This document shows, in pieces, positions 34,816 through 46,815 of a DNA stretch of 64,000 nt (position 1 is its first letter; each line of letters starts with the position of its first letter). The notes beneath the pieces are model-generated. The model made no database searches. It was not told where the DNA came from and was given only the letters and a program-made list of their open reading frames with translations. The position numbers and the translations under genes were made by a program. This DNA is from Eretmocerus hayati (lineage: Eukaryota > Arthropoda > Insecta > Hymenoptera > Aphelinidae). The DNA is taken from assembly GCA_029851415.1 (NCBI GenBank), contig CM056741.1, forward strand, positions 65,276,282 to 65,340,281, given 5' to 3'.

Positions 34816-35854
34816 CCGTGAACCGAGCTGACTTTGGCCCCTTTTCCGGGAAGAGATTGTAAAAGTCGTAGCTTCGATGCTATACCACCTAGAGGGATGT
34901 CCAAAAGCTCAGGAGTCTAGTTTTGGAATAAGACAGTTCATTTGTTGTAAGATGGATTTCATTGAGCCTTTTTCTCGTTGAAAAAAGTGATAATCTTCAA
35001 GTAGAATATTTATGTCACAAGAATCTACACGAACAACCCACTGGATCTACTTCTATCTCCTCCCAATGATTCTTCCTGGACGCACTCTAAATTCTGCGCT
35101 TTTGCCGATTGAATCTAGATACGACAGTCATCAAGAACGACCATTTGAACGACAACCTGTAATTTCTCGGGTCATCCGGGGTGACTTTGGTCACCCCGGT
35201 GTCATTTCTAACAAAAATTTGAAGGTTTTTTGTCATTCCTCTTCTTCTTTAAAACGTCCGGTCGTCCAGGTTGGCTTCGGACACTTGCCCGAAGTAATTT
35301 TGGCCTCCTAAGGAATCTGCGTGATTCCGTTGTTCAAACTAGGGTGGCAAGTCTCAAGCACATCGACATAATTTCATACGACTTTCATGTTCTGTCTCTA
35401 GACTTATTCGTGATCAGAAAATGTGGTCAGAGGAGATGATGACCATTTTTGCGTTGAAAAGTACAAGAAGTTCGTGGTGCTCAACAAAGGTGGCCACAGT
35501 AACCCCGGATGCTGGGGTGACTGTGCCCACCCTGTTTTTCACAGTTCTCAACTCGTTCGCTGCGACGGGTCCCACCGGTGGCACCCGCTTGTCATCTTTT
35601 GTGTGCGGCGGTGATCAAAATCCCATTGAAAGGGTCTCACCGGTGGGACACAAAATCATCGCACACAAAAATAAAACTGTTAAGAATGCAAATGTGTGGA
35701 AATGAATTCTGAGCACGGCATTTTGAAGAAGAAGTCAAGACGCGTCGAATACTCGAATGACCCAAAGTACATATAAGATATAAGTTTGGTTGGAAAATCG
35801 CCATGAGAATTTGATTAGAAGGTCCAAAGTGGACAAAGTCACCCCGGTTTACGG
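34816..35854. mobile_element. TA-flanked DNA element, CCGTRAACCGRG ends, 1,039 bp
   Basis: The left end CCGTGAACCGAGCTGACTTT and the right end, read inward, CCGTAAACCGGGGTGACTTT are inverted repeats. TA is present just outside each (34,814-34,815; 35,855-35,856). The interior repeats the terminal wording: CCGGGGTGACTTTGGTCACC near 35,168 and a related GGGGTGACTGTGCCCACC near 35,514. A CGTTCGCTGCG repeat fragment also lies inside (about 35,550-35,640). It is non-coding, probably a non-autonomous Tc1/mariner-type element. Confidence 0.75.
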
Positions 35855-35856
35855 TA

Positions 35857-36809
35857 TGTTTCTATCATGAGATCACGATAACCTAAATCACGATCCACAC
35901 CAGGATCCTTTCGTTATGCAAAAACCCTATTCACCTGTCATCACCAAATGAATTTTATAGCACTGCGTGACCTAAACCCGCGTTTATTTAACGCATTTGC
36001 GGGACTTAAATGGCCTATTATTCAACTGTGAAATAATGCGTCCGCTCACTTCACGTGGGTGCGGGGTGCAGCAAATCAGTTTATTTCACTGCGAGGTTAC
36101 AAGGGCATTTTTGGCAATTTTTGCGCATACTATGTATGCAGGCATCGAAATTTGAAGAAAAATGATAAGAATTCTATGATGGATCATGTCTGGAGCAATT
36201 TTATCCGCACCAATGATTGTAAAGAGCAAGAAAATTAGTCATGACTGTAACACTCCTGCTCATGGTTATAAATCATCAGCAACATAGACATAAACATAAA
36301 CACGTGGCTGAGTTCTGCACATGTACATACATACATACGTGCTAACCTTGAAACCTTTGACCATGCCGGATTTTGCATTTGATGCACCGTTGTGAAGGAA
36401 TGACAACAGATAAATATCAAAATTAGAGACTGCATCAGTATGATGAGGGATTGTACCTCATTTGAAAAGATCAAATATGCATATTCGTCATTTTTGCGGT
36501 AGGGGTGTTACATTACACAGTTTTCCATTCTCAAACAGCCGTTATGAAATGTCTCAGAAGAATTAAACTCCAAATTATTCTGGAGTCTAGTTACTAGCGT
36601 AACAATAGAAATTGTTCTAGGATAAAGTCTGAGAGGGAAAATTTTAGGTCTTGGCCGGGATGAGGCTTGCACAACCCCTATATTACTATAATAACCAACG
36701 ATGATGCTCATGGATTATTTTAGGTACAAGAAAAGTCTTCATCATCACTCGATGGGTTTAATCGCGGATGTGTGATTTCTATTTCATAGGACCAGATTCT
36801 TAACTTTTT
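35857..36809. other. Intergenic DNA
   Basis: No supported gene. Confidence 0.4.
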
Positions 36810-36814
36810 TTCAG

Positions 36815-37083
36815 TCGGGGGGGCTGCCGCCCCCCGAACCCCCCCGCTTACCCCCGCCCTGACCACCCACCGCCACCCTCGCGCGAGCGCTCGGGTGCAC
36901 CATCAATCGCAGTAAGGGCGGGTTTATGTCACTCGATGCTATAAAATAGTGTACGATACTCGGGACCTAACAGCCTTGGTTATTACACGGCGTGATTGGC
37001 ACCCTCGCGCAAGCGCTCGGGCGCCAACTTCACGCCGTGTAATAATAAGGCTGTTAGGTCCCTTGTATCGTAAATAACTATTG
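36815..37083. repeat. GC-rich double-hairpin repeat
   Basis: A G/C-run hairpin (GGGGGGGCTGCCGCCCCCC) is followed by CACCCTCGCGCGAGCGCTCGG near 36,877. The almost identical CACCCTCGCGCAAGCGCTCGG follows near 37,000, at the centre of a ~140-bp palindrome spanning 36,944-37,083. That palindrome ends in AATAGTGTACGATACTCGGG and CCCTTGTATCGTAAATAACT, matching the ends of the hairpin at 17,452-17,514. It is the same repeat superfamily with a different interior. Confidence 0.65.
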
Positions 37084-37383
37084 CGAACGAGTTGAGTGGA
37101 GAGGTTCTCACGCACCCTTACAAATGGATAAGAGTATGAATGTTCCTATGCTACATATCTCTGATGATATGTATGTACGTCGATGAGTATGATACATAAA
37201 TAGACGAGCATAACTCAGTGTTTAGGAGGACTCTTGGATTTTGTAGAAAAAAATCTTGTATTATTTGAATCTCGATTCGAATAGGTTCGCTTTCTCAATA
37301 ACGAATCTCTCGACTTTCCATAAATTTTCACGTAACAGATGATAGATCTGTCCAACAGGCGAAGAATATTTGCAATCGATCTA

Positions 37384-38220
37384 CCGTCAAATTGGGTAAC
37401 TTTGGTACAGTAGGTGCAACTTTGGTACACCCCTGAAAAATGACTTTCAGAGCTGCGTTCGGCAAGGTAAACGATTCTGTCGCTCTGAAACCTATTCTCC
37501 CCTCTTGGCACACGTATAAACAATGTGTTGAGCCACCGACGCCACCGTAGATCCCGCGTGAATGATTGTAGTCGTGTATTGAAGATTTTTCCGAAAAGGC
37601 TGATTTAGCAGCGATACGCGAGTGGTCCAGTTAGTCTACCTGGCAAGAACTGTTCCGGAACGATCTACGGATGAATAATGCTATATTTTGACCACATATA
37701 TCACCATATTGAAGAAACCATCGTTACATTGGGGTATTCGAAGCATTAGGAATTTTAATGAATGAAAAACAGGGAAAAAACCGTGAAAAAGTGTACCAAA
37801 GTTACCCCGCTCTTCGTAAGAAGCATGAGGATAGGGTAACTCCAGTACAACTTCCCATGACAGCTCCTTTTCATCTCACCTTGAGTCGAGTGATGGTCTA
37901 CGAGGTTTTAGAATGTTTCATGAAATAAGACTTCTGAACGATTAAAATTAATCCACCCGCATGGTGGTGCGTGAAATTGAAATATTTCGTAAGTGTATCA
38001 AAGTTGCCCCATCGGGGTCTAACTTTGGTACACTTGTTCAACTGATAATAGCTCCGGCTTAGATACATAAAATTGGACTTTGTAGCCCGTCAATCAAAAT
38101 CTGAAACTGTAAGCTTGAAATTGACCACTATCAGAAGTGGGTTTTGTCAATGTATGTTGAGATGCCGAGCCAAAGAAAATAAAAAGTAACGAAATCGTAC
38201 CAAATTTACCCTATTTACGG
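37384..38220. mobile_element. TA-flanked DNA element, CCGTMAAWNNGGGTAA ends, 837 bp
   Basis: The left end CCGTCAAATTGGGTAACTTT and the right end, read inward, CCGTAAATAGGGTAAATTTG are inverted repeats bounded by TA (37,382-37,383; 38,221-38,222). The interior repeats TAACTTTGGTACA-type wording in both orientations (about 37,410, 37,795, 37,990 and 38,015). The terminal wording is related to the element at 34,816-35,854. No transposase is visible. Confidence 0.75.
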
Positions 38221-38241
38221 TATTCCAAGATAAATCACTTG

Positions 38242-38574
38242 CAAGGGGAGCACCAACCTTGCGGGTCCTGGATTTTGACCAAAGTTTGCGAATCATCTTG
38301 TTTTGGTGAGAAATGGAGGTACCCAAAAGGCTTTCGTCCAATTATGAGCATTTCACCCTCATATTTAGCAATGGAGATTAGCATTGTCAGTATATTTATA
38401 TGTACGACTTTTTAACATGGTCCCATATAGGCAATGCTAATCGCGTTAGCTGAATCTGGGGACAGGAGGCCCATTGGATAAAACCCTTCTGAGTACCTTC
38501 ATTTCTCACCAAAACGAGACGATTTCCAAAGTTTCGCCAAGATTCAGGACCCGCAAAGTTGGTGTTTCCTTTGT
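38242..38574. mobile_element. Palindromic element, family copy C (~333 bp)
   Basis: The left arm (CCAACCTTGCGGGTCCTG, TTTGGTGAGAAATG) and right arm (CATTTCTCACCAAA, CAGGACCCGCAAAGTTGG) are inverted copies. The centre carries GATTAGCATTGTCAG and AGGCAATGCTAATCGCG around TTTTTAACATGG. It belongs to the same family as copies A, B and D, and starts about 20 bp after the preceding TA-flanked element. Confidence 0.8.
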
Positions 38575-41258
38575 TAAAAAGGACTCAATTGTACCTTTCG
38601 GAAGCTAAGATAACTTAAGTTGGCTCTAATATTGAGAATCATCCAATAGAGTGGGCCGAAAAATGAAAATCTTCAAATTTCGACACGTTTACGGGGCAAC
38701 AAAATCTGAAAAAAAAAATTTGGCGCACGTTGAAAGATGTTACTTTTAGGATTGGCAAGAGACTTGAAGTTTGCAACAAAAATTCATGAAGAGTGCCATT
38801 CAAGAGTTCCTCTTTTTTGCAATTTTTCCCTTGTCTTGATTGAAGATGCTTTTTGAACAAGCAGTGTAAGCCTAGGTGTGAAGTTTCCTAGGTATTTTGA
38901 ACTCCTGAAAACAACCTCGGTGGTTTTCTAGAGCGATGACGCGCTTAAAATGAGATATAAACTAATCAGAATAACCGAATCTCGACAAAAATGGCAAAAA
39001 ATAGCCAAAACCGTGCATGGGTATCTTAACCCACAAACGTCCTGGCTACCGGAAACTATCGGGATTGTTTTAGGAGGTTAAAATACATAGGAAATCGAGC
39101 TTGGAATGTTTGTAAATCGGTCGGAGTGCAACATTTATCAGAAAATCGATTTAAAAGGAAAAAGTGCGAGAAATATAAGAAGCCTTAAATGTCATTTCAC
39201 AAAAATTTTGTTCCAAAATTCCACTCTCTTGGGGGACTTGAAAATGTCATCTCTCAACATGCACCAAGAGTTCCCAAAAACAGTGTACTCTCCCAAGTTC
39301 AAGTACCAAACTCGATCAAGCAAATCCCGATAAAGCCGATAGTAACTGCGGACCAACGAACTTGGAGGTGTTCATTGATCATGAATTCATTGAGCGCATC
39401 CATGCGTCTCTCGATCGTCAATCGCAGAGAGATAGAGAGTTGGCTCTGTATATTGGAGCTCTCAACACGACAAGGCCAGATCATATCGAGCTTACAGCCG
39501 CTGATACACGATCGAACTAAGTCAAGATTTCGAATCGCGAATTGTCTGTGCATCAAGTGCGATTGACGCTCTTTGTAAGCCTGCCAACCAACAGCCAATC
39601 GTAGTATAGGTAGCAGTACTGCAAAAGCTCCAACTCTGAAGCGCAAACTCGCGCGATTAAGCTCTCGCGAACGAACGAACGAACGATGTCAACGCCAGAC
39701 TTTATTTATAAAGCTATGCAGCAGCCAGCGGGGCGCTCTTTTTCTTCCTCCCCTCCCCCTTTCCCTTCTATGTCTCTCATCTTGTCAAGTAGAAAACTCA
39801 ATCACGCTTGCATTGCTCTATAACGACTTTGCGTCCTATCGCGTGTCACGATGCGAGGCTAATATAATGCATAGTCTATTGTACGTACCCTCGTAAACGA
39901 CGACCGGCTCTGTAGATGAGTAGCTCAAAGAACCATAACTTTCTATGAGCTGAGAGTGTAGACAATGTGTATTATGTTTTCTAGGTAGATCTTGTGAGTA
40001 GAGGAATATGAAAATTTTCGAGTTCAATGATGTGATCGTTGGGCGAGTTGAGATTATCTTTGGCGAAGCTTGTAAATACGAATGAAAATGTGGTCAGGTT
40101 ACTCGGGTGAAAACGTTCTGTGAGAGTTTGATCGGCAAGTTGACGAAATGAGTCAGTGCTATCCCTCATAGATGGTGTTTTATCGAAGACTTTGATAAAA
40201 AAAAATATATATATACAGATGTAACATCAAGACCACTGAACCCATCCTCAGCCTTAGAAGTTGTTGACATATCACGAATCCTATAGAGTTTTACTCTCTG
40301 AACATGAATATGAAGATGTGCCACTTGCTGACACACATGAGTAACGCACGAAAAACTGAATAATTTCGAGAAACGTGCTGGAGAATAAAGCCTTTTGTTC
40401 GATGTGAACGCCAAGTGTCTCGATAATCTTTCTCAAATTGCGAACGAGTCCATGGATTTGTATACTACCACGTTGAGGTTTTCTCTTGGTGTGATTTGTA
40501 CACATGTACGTATCCGAGAGTAAATAGTTGAGGTCACGGGACACTCCACCTATATCCACGTTGCGGTACTACGCTGTAATTAGATCAGTTAGTATTGATG
40601 AGCCTCAAGAGCTGGTTGCAGTCAAATAATCAAATCCAGACCTGTGACAATGTTTTCACGCTGTAACAATTATTGACGTTAGTGCACATTGCTTGGAGAT
40701 TTTTCGTTTTTCATTGATAGTAAACTCACACACGGATGTTGCAATTTCCCTCTGTAAATATGGTCGAGAATCGACGATGGTTGAACTCCAAGCAGAGGGC
40801 TTACATCTGATTTATTCTTACAAAGTTGTGAGAAAAAAGAGCCAGTTTATATATGATACCCAGTACATGAGAAATTAGTTATTTTCAGTGACCCAAATTG
40901 TTTTAAACAAGTTTGCATAGCCAGATAATAGCTCGCAAACGATTTCTTCGTCAATTTTTTTTGATCGTGTCACATCTTTTACATTGGCATCTCTAAAATT
41001 ACTCACGTCGACCCCGAATCGAATAAAAAAATCGCATTTCATACCTTGGACTTTTATTATTTGACATCATCAATCAAGCCATTTACACGTTCGCTGTGGC
41101 GGGACTCACCGCGCACGCTCACAAATAATTGGGCTGCGATAGCAAAGCGGTATTTGCTAATCACATATTTGTTGATATATGACTAACCTCTTCGATATCT
41201 TTGCAATCCTTCCTGTTGACATCATCGCGTAACTGATCCGACAGAAGACAGGTGCTGA
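38575..41258. other. Intergenic DNA, including a GC-richer island near 39.35-39.80 kb
   Basis: No supported coding exon. The island at 39,350-39,800 contains a minus-strand TATAAATA (39,710 to 39,703), (GAAC)n-like repeats at 39,668-39,684 and a 115-codon frame. That frame has no ATG at its start (TTG instead) and no family features, so I do not call it a gene. Confidence 0.35.
39703..39710 (-). promoter_or_regulatory. Candidate TATA box, minus strand
   Basis: TATAAATA in a GC-richer setting; transcription would start near 39,675-39,680. No recognised gene lies downstream, so this is a weak candidate. Confidence 0.2.
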
Positions 41259-41607
41259 AAGGTTTATTCGATTATGCAGTTCGGGGCGCACTTGGGCGCA
41301 CCAAAGCGCTCAAGAGCGCCTCAGTGCGACCCAAATCGAACGAACGTTCGGACAGTTCACACCAGTACGCTCTGGGGTGGCTCCGAAATATTTCAAGCTG
41401 TTCCTATGGTTATGGATGTGTGATAGATGGCGCTCCGATAGATTCTTCATCTCAGCATACACGCATAACCATAGGAACAGCTTGAAATATTTCAGAGCGC
41501 ACTGGTGTGAACTGTTGAACGTTCGTTCGATTTGGGTCGCACTTGGGCGCACCAGAGCGCTCTAGAGCGCCCCAGTGCGCCCCGAACTGCATAATCGAAT
41601 AAACCTG
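41259..41607. mobile_element. Near-perfect palindromic element, 349 bp
   Basis: The left end AGGTTTATTCGATTATGCAG is exactly mirrored at the right end (CTGCATAATCGAATAAACCT). Inverted arms of about 145 bp (GGGGCGCACT, GAACGAACGTTC, TTTCAAGCTGTTCCTATGGT) enclose a short loop near 41,415-41,460. High arm identity suggests recent origin or gene conversion. It is non-coding; the target duplication is unclear. Confidence 0.8.
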
Positions 41608-41924
41608 AAGTGTGTTTTGATGGTGTATCGATTTGTTTATCTATTCCAGCAGAAGTTTCTTGCTAATACAGCAAAGCCGTCCGAACTCTTCAATCCATTT
41701 GCCGGGCCAGCAAGATCAAATTGCTGGCTTAGCACCAAAATTTGCTGGAAGCGTTTGTTTTTTCCGAAAACTCCGAAGGTTAGAGTCACCAGGACAGCAG
41801 GCCAACTCATGCTGTCCGAATACAGTGTCAACAAAACGTTAGGTTACCGAGATTTTGCTAGCGTAGCCAATTCGTTTTTAGCTTGCGATTGGTCCCGCCT
41901 TGGCCTCGTTGGTGGGACAATAGT

Positions 41925-41990
41925 ACATTCCTACACGAGGGCAGGAATTTTGTTTTACGCACAACGAGTGATATTTTCCGTCTCGAGCCT
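41925..41990. repeat. Fragment of the AATAGTACATTC repeat
   Basis: AATAGTACATTCCTACACGAGGGCAGG-like wording (first 12 bases identical) matches 56,735-56,760, where AATAGTACATTCCGATACGA occurs. Confidence 0.5.
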
Positions 41991-42052
41991 ACTGTAGAAG
42001 TGAATGCGATGAACGCGTGGCGCCTACGCTGCAATATGTAAGAATGCGCTGA

Positions 42053-42380
42053 CCAGGAGAGGTCTTCACATCCGGACCATTCATTTGGCTGAAACTTTGG
42101 AAATAGTCTTCTTTCAGTGCCGAAAGATGAAATCCTAAATTATAGACCCTAACGTTCAAGCGTTTCCGAGCTACAGCCAAGGACATTAGTATTGCCCATA
42201 TGGGCCCATGTTAAAAACCATACATATAGGTATACCTGCAATGCTAATGTCCATGACTGTAGCTCGGAAAAGCTTGAGCGTTAGGGTCTATAATTTTGGG
42301 TTTCATCTTTTGGCACTAAAAGAAGACTATTTCCAAAGTTTCATCAAAATCCGTGATCCGGATGTGATGACTTCTCCTGG
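42053..42380. mobile_element. Palindromic element, family copy D (~328 bp)
   Basis: The arms CCAGGAGAGGTC...TTTGGAAATAGTCTTCTTT and AAAGAAGACTATTTCCAAAG...GACTTCTCCTGG are inverted. TATAGACCCTAACG and CGTTAGGGTCTATA are an exact mirrored pair. The core ATTAGTATTGCCCATATGGG ... CTGCAATGCTAATGTCC around CATGTTAAAAA matches copies A and C. Confidence 0.82.
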
Positions 42381-42585
42381 TGAGTGTAAGTGTGGTTTTG
42401 TGAATTATTGTAAGGCCGGAGTACGCCAGGACGACGGCCAAGTAGCAATTGTTACCGCGTGGCTGTGTAGGCGATATGTCAGCAATACAGGAAAATAGAG
42501 GTGCCAATTCGATTACAAGGTTTCTACCATCACTGCCTTCTACACCCCGCGTGCAAACATAGGTAACAGAAGTTATCATCACAAG

Positions 42586-42635
42586 AATGCGGAAACCACC
42601 CCGTCCGAGTGTCGAATACTATTTTTTCCATCAGC
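42586..42635. repeat. Fragment of the composite GC-rich repeat
   Basis: GCGGAAACCACCCCGTCCGAG matches 56,830-56,853 at all but two positions, and AATACTATTTTTTCC (an inverted AATAGTATT) follows. Confidence 0.5.
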
Positions 42636-42639
42636 TGGT

Positions 42640-44185
42640 TATTCATCAATAGTTCATAGGGATGCGAAGACCCACTTTTGGTACAAGATACACACGAATT
42701 AATTCTAAGGTCTTGAAAATAGGGCAGGAGGATAAACTCTTCATTGTCAAATAAGTGAGCGTAGTCAGAAAATCGAGGGAAGGGAATTAAATAATTCGAA
42801 TGGTACTGAGTCCATTCGAAAGGTTGTTAAATTCATAAGATGAGTTTCAATCCTTGAGATAATTATTCTTACACCTACTCTACAGTGCAATAAGTTTGAA
42901 ATGAAACTCATGTATCAATCTATGGCTCGACCCATCTCACGGACAGTTCACGGGCAGTTCACGCGCTAATCCACTCTATCGACAAACTCACTGACCGCAC
43001 CGCACGAAATTTGCGCATCAACATCGTACATGCATACCTGAACACCAAAATTTTCACATATTATCTCCCATATCCTATAACGGGAATATCGATCGATCTG
43101 CATTGCCTCATTAGCGTGGTCCACTAATCCAATCACAGTATATTAGGGATCGAGCGGTATGCAGGTATATAACATCTGGTTTCGCGCGCTCATCCCGATT
43201 ATTTCCGTTTGAACTGACGTAACTCCGCAGTTATAGTATAGGGTAAACCAAAGTGTATGATACAGGGCCAATTGTTGTACGCAGGGATGAGCTTGTGCGT
43301 CTAGTAGTTATATTATGGCCTCAGGATAGAGCAGTAGTCGAGCATTGAAGCAGAGTAAATCCGGCCCAGAAGCAAACGCGCCACGCCATGCCAGATCCAA
43401 CGCTAGTGAGCCTAACCTGGGGCGAGAATCTGCCGTTGATACGGCCTCTTCTCTTGTGCGAGCTTCTATATACTCTGTGATGCTCGCTTCCCTCTGGTGT
43501 TGCAGAGAATCTCTCGGAGCTAGAAGAGCTAGACAAGTCAACGATAATGGCGAGCCAAGGGAAGATATACCGGCGTGGAAAAAGAGCAGAGCCACCAACG
43601 CTTTTCTGCTGCAGGTAGCAGTAGCAGCCCTCTAATGAATTTACCTCGGCGTAATTCATTCGGTTTGATTCATCGCCTCCAAATTGAATTTCCCCATTCG
43701 ATCGTGACGCGACGCGCCGACACTGGCTGCACTCTCTCTTTTCTCCTCCTTCGATGTTTATTCAATCGCAAATCTCGAGATATTTGCGTGCGGCAGCTAA
43801 AAAAGATGCACGAGGATCACTGCAATCTGTGTCGCTGGTTTTCTATAGAATTTATGACGTATTACTGATCTCATAATAACCCTTGTTTGGCTTGATAAAT
43901 TTGAGGTCACCTCGCTACCATTTCTTTGCTGATGGTTTAATTACCATGTTATCGATTCAATTCTGCCGTGATCATTTTTTCATAGAAGTTTAGAGGATTT
44001 CTGATGCCTTTTACATTGTGCATGAGTTCCCTTGGAAAATTGTTATTATTACTCATACTTCCAGTCGTAGTTCCCTCTCTCACTTTCGCACTTCGAAGAA
44101 GATGAGTGGAAGATTGAGTATTCATCATTGTTGTTGCTAAAACACCCAACTCGTTCAACAATCTCACCACTTATCGAAACATACA
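42640..44185. other. Intergenic DNA with a GC-richer island at about 43.3-43.75 kb
   Basis: The island at 43,300-43,750 has overlapping open frames on both strands without family features. It may be regulatory. Nothing else is supported. Confidence 0.35.
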
Positions 44186-44189
44186 CCAT

Positions 44190-44970
44190 CTCGTCTACCT
44201 ACCACTCATTCATTCACCACTATCCTACCCACTTAGCCATGAGTCTACCCTGACTAGCCCAGCCCCTATTTAATCACTCATACACCCACCCATCTAACCA
44301 AATACCCATCAATACATCCATCCACCTATCCAACCATCCACCCACGCTTCCACCGCTCCACCTATTCACCTACCAACCCGTCGATCCATCTTCACCTATG
44401 CATCCACCCACCCCACCCACCTACCCATCCGCCTCACCCACCCTTCTACCGACTGCTCGATCCGTAATTCATCTACCCACTCACGCCTCTATCTTTCCAT
44501 CTATTCACCCACCAAGCCGTCGATCGACCTTCACCTATTCATACACCCACCCCATCTATCCACCCATCCCTCTACCCAACACGCACCCATCATTCATCCA
44601 CCCACTCACGCCTTTACCTTTTCACCTATTTACCCACCAACCCATCGATCGACCTTCACCTATTCGTCCACCCACCCCACCTCTTCACCTATCTGTCTAC
44701 CGAACCCTCTACCCGCCCTTTATCTGCCCATCCACGCACCTATCGTTTCACCTACCCGCCCACCGACCCGTCGATTCACTTTTATCTATTCATCCACTCA
44801 CCCCACCTATACGGCCATCTTTCTACCCAACGCGTATCCATCTACCCATCGCTCTACCCATCATTCATCCACCCACTCACGCCTCTACCTTTCCATCTAT
44901 TCACCCACCAACCCGTCGACCAACCTCCACATATTTATCCATCCACCTCACACCTATCCACCCATCCATC
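44190..44970. repeat. CCACCCATCTACC-type minisatellite, left block
   Basis: About 780 bp of degenerate tandem repeats built from CCACC, CATC, CTACC and TTCACC words. They are pyrimidine/C-rich on the plus strand, with a higher-order unit containing ACCCACCAACCCGTCGAYC about every 120-130 bp. The lack of stop codons gives a long spurious frame (44,398-45,006). The same array continues at 46,816 beyond the retrotransposon. Confidence 0.9.
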
Positions 44971-46815
44971 TTTTTCAAGGGGAGGGGGATGCACTACGCA
45001 CGATAGGAGAGCTCCTGCTCTCTCCTGTGTGGGGCTCCCATAGACTTTGGTAAACACACTAAAAACCCCTCGCACTCACCAACCAGTCGGGTACCCGACT
45101 GAATGGTGATTTTTATTATTATTCGAGATATTACTTCCGACTGGTCAGCACCTTTGGCGCTGACACCCGCATCCTCCGTCGCTCCTTCACGTCTTCTTCT
45201 TCACGATGTTGTTGGTGATTGCAATTGTGCTCGGGCGAGCACGCACAACATGCTCTTCACCTGGCCTCACGTCCTTGGCTTTGCAGCTCTCTTTCCTTCT
45301 CCATGTAGGTGATTGCAAGTTCCATGTACTCGGCAATCTGGTTACAGTCCTCTTCACTCCGAAGCATAGTTTCCACAATGTTCTCTGGGCTCAGAGATCG
45401 CCCTAGGCGACCTTGCAGGTTCACTCTCTCTGTCTCCGTGTCTGGGTACTCAGAAAGCGTATGTTCTGCATTGTCCCACAGGGCGTCACACATCTGGCAC
45501 ACTGACGAGTTCCTCTACCTGAACCTGAAAAGATACTCGCCGGAACGACCGTGGTCACTGAACGCCTGGTCGAGCCGGTAGTCCAAGTTTCCGTAACTAC
45601 GCTCGACCCACTTATCAAGCTGGGGTATGAGCCAGTAGGTCCATGCTTCATTCGCTTCTGGGGAGTTCTAATCCGCCTGCCACGTGGTCGGGGTTACCTC
45701 TCGTTCCTGATCACGGATAACTTCTCTGTGCGCTGGTCTCACCTCAGCAATCACGGTCTTGAGCCTCTCCACGACTCTCCATGCGCGGACCTTTTCGTCA
45801 ATGAGGAGATGAATGGGGAAGGGCGTCTTCGCGAGTACGCAAGCAGCGTCATAAGACAAAGTCCTATAGCTGCTGATGCCCCGCATCACCACCAGGTGGT
45901 GCACCGGTCCCATCCACATGTCGATGTTCACCCCACGCGCAGTTTGGCCCCATATCGGTTCTCCATGGAACATCACGGAAGAGCTCACGGTGTTAAGGAC
46001 CTCTCTCATTGAAGGTTTCGGATTTCCTATGTGAGGTATCAATCGCTGCAGAGCAGCTCCGGTCCTGTCTGACTTCTGCGTGGCCTGTTGGAGGTGCCGC
46101 TTGTATGTCCACTTGTTTCGAGCCATATTCCGAGGTATTTTATGGCTCTCTTCTGTGGGACCTCTTGGCCTTGAATAAGGAACACAGGTGGTTTATAACC
46201 CTGATGTCCACGGCGTCAGGTGACGACGACCGCCTCGCACTTCGAAACCGCAAGTTCGAGGTGCTTGCTATACATCCGTTCCACGATACGGTCAAAGTCC
46301 TGTTTTGCCGTTTCCTGTAGATCTAGCGGATTTGGGGCGACGACGACCAAGGCAACGACATCAGCGAATCCAACCAGTTCCGCACCTTCGGGGAGCTCCA
46401 TGTCCAGGAAGTCGTCGTACTGGACATTCCAATCGAATGGACCCTTCACACACCCCTGTGAGACTCCTGTGGAGAGTGCCTGATCCATGCTATCTTCATC
46501 TATTTCAACCCAATTCAGATCGGCCTCTAAAATAGTTGTTCACGAGCTCGAGGAGGTAGCCGGGTACTCTCCATACTAGCGACCTGGAGATAATCTCCCA
46601 GCTTGCCGAGTTGACCGCATTCTTCACGTCCAAAAGGATGATTGCACAGTACCCGCCGGGCTTAGGAACGAGGTTGAACGTTCTTTCGACGGCGTCTTGT
46701 ACCATTTACACAGCGTGTAGAGTGCTGTGCCCCTTTCGAAATCCGAACTGCCACGAGGACAGCCCACCTGTTTGCTCGTAAGCTCTCTCAAGACGATTAA
46801 GCACGATAATTTCAT
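44971..46815 (-). mobile_element. 5'-truncated R1-clade-like LINE inside the minisatellite
   Basis: A minus-strand non-LTR retrotransposon sits between two blocks of the same minisatellite. Its 5' end is truncated within the reverse transcriptase domain near 46,815. Its 3' part ends near 44,971 after a short 3' UTR with GGGGTTTTTAGTGTGTT-like wording. ATCCACCCATCC occurs at both junctions, consistent with a target duplication, though the array itself repeats this word. R1-clade families such as Waldo are known to insert into simple tandem repeats. No endonuclease domain remains. Confidence 0.8.

Noticed and set aside
39299..39646. 115-codon minus-strand frame with a hydrophobic start
   Set aside because: It begins at TTG, not ATG. 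It has no family signature, and the downstream text reads as random. Only the TATA-like word upstream is worth noting.
43321..43659. Overlapping ~100-codon frames on both strands
   Set aside because: They lie in a GC-richer island with no family features. Frames on both strands of similar length point to a composition effect.
44398..45006. 202-codon Pro/His/Ser/Thr-rich frame
   Set aside because: It is simply the translation of the minisatellite, which lacks stop codons in this frame. The same applies to 46,727-47,254.
45551..46483. Plus-strand frames of up to 153 codons over the LINE
   Set aside because: They are antisense shadows of the minus-strand reverse transcriptase remnant.
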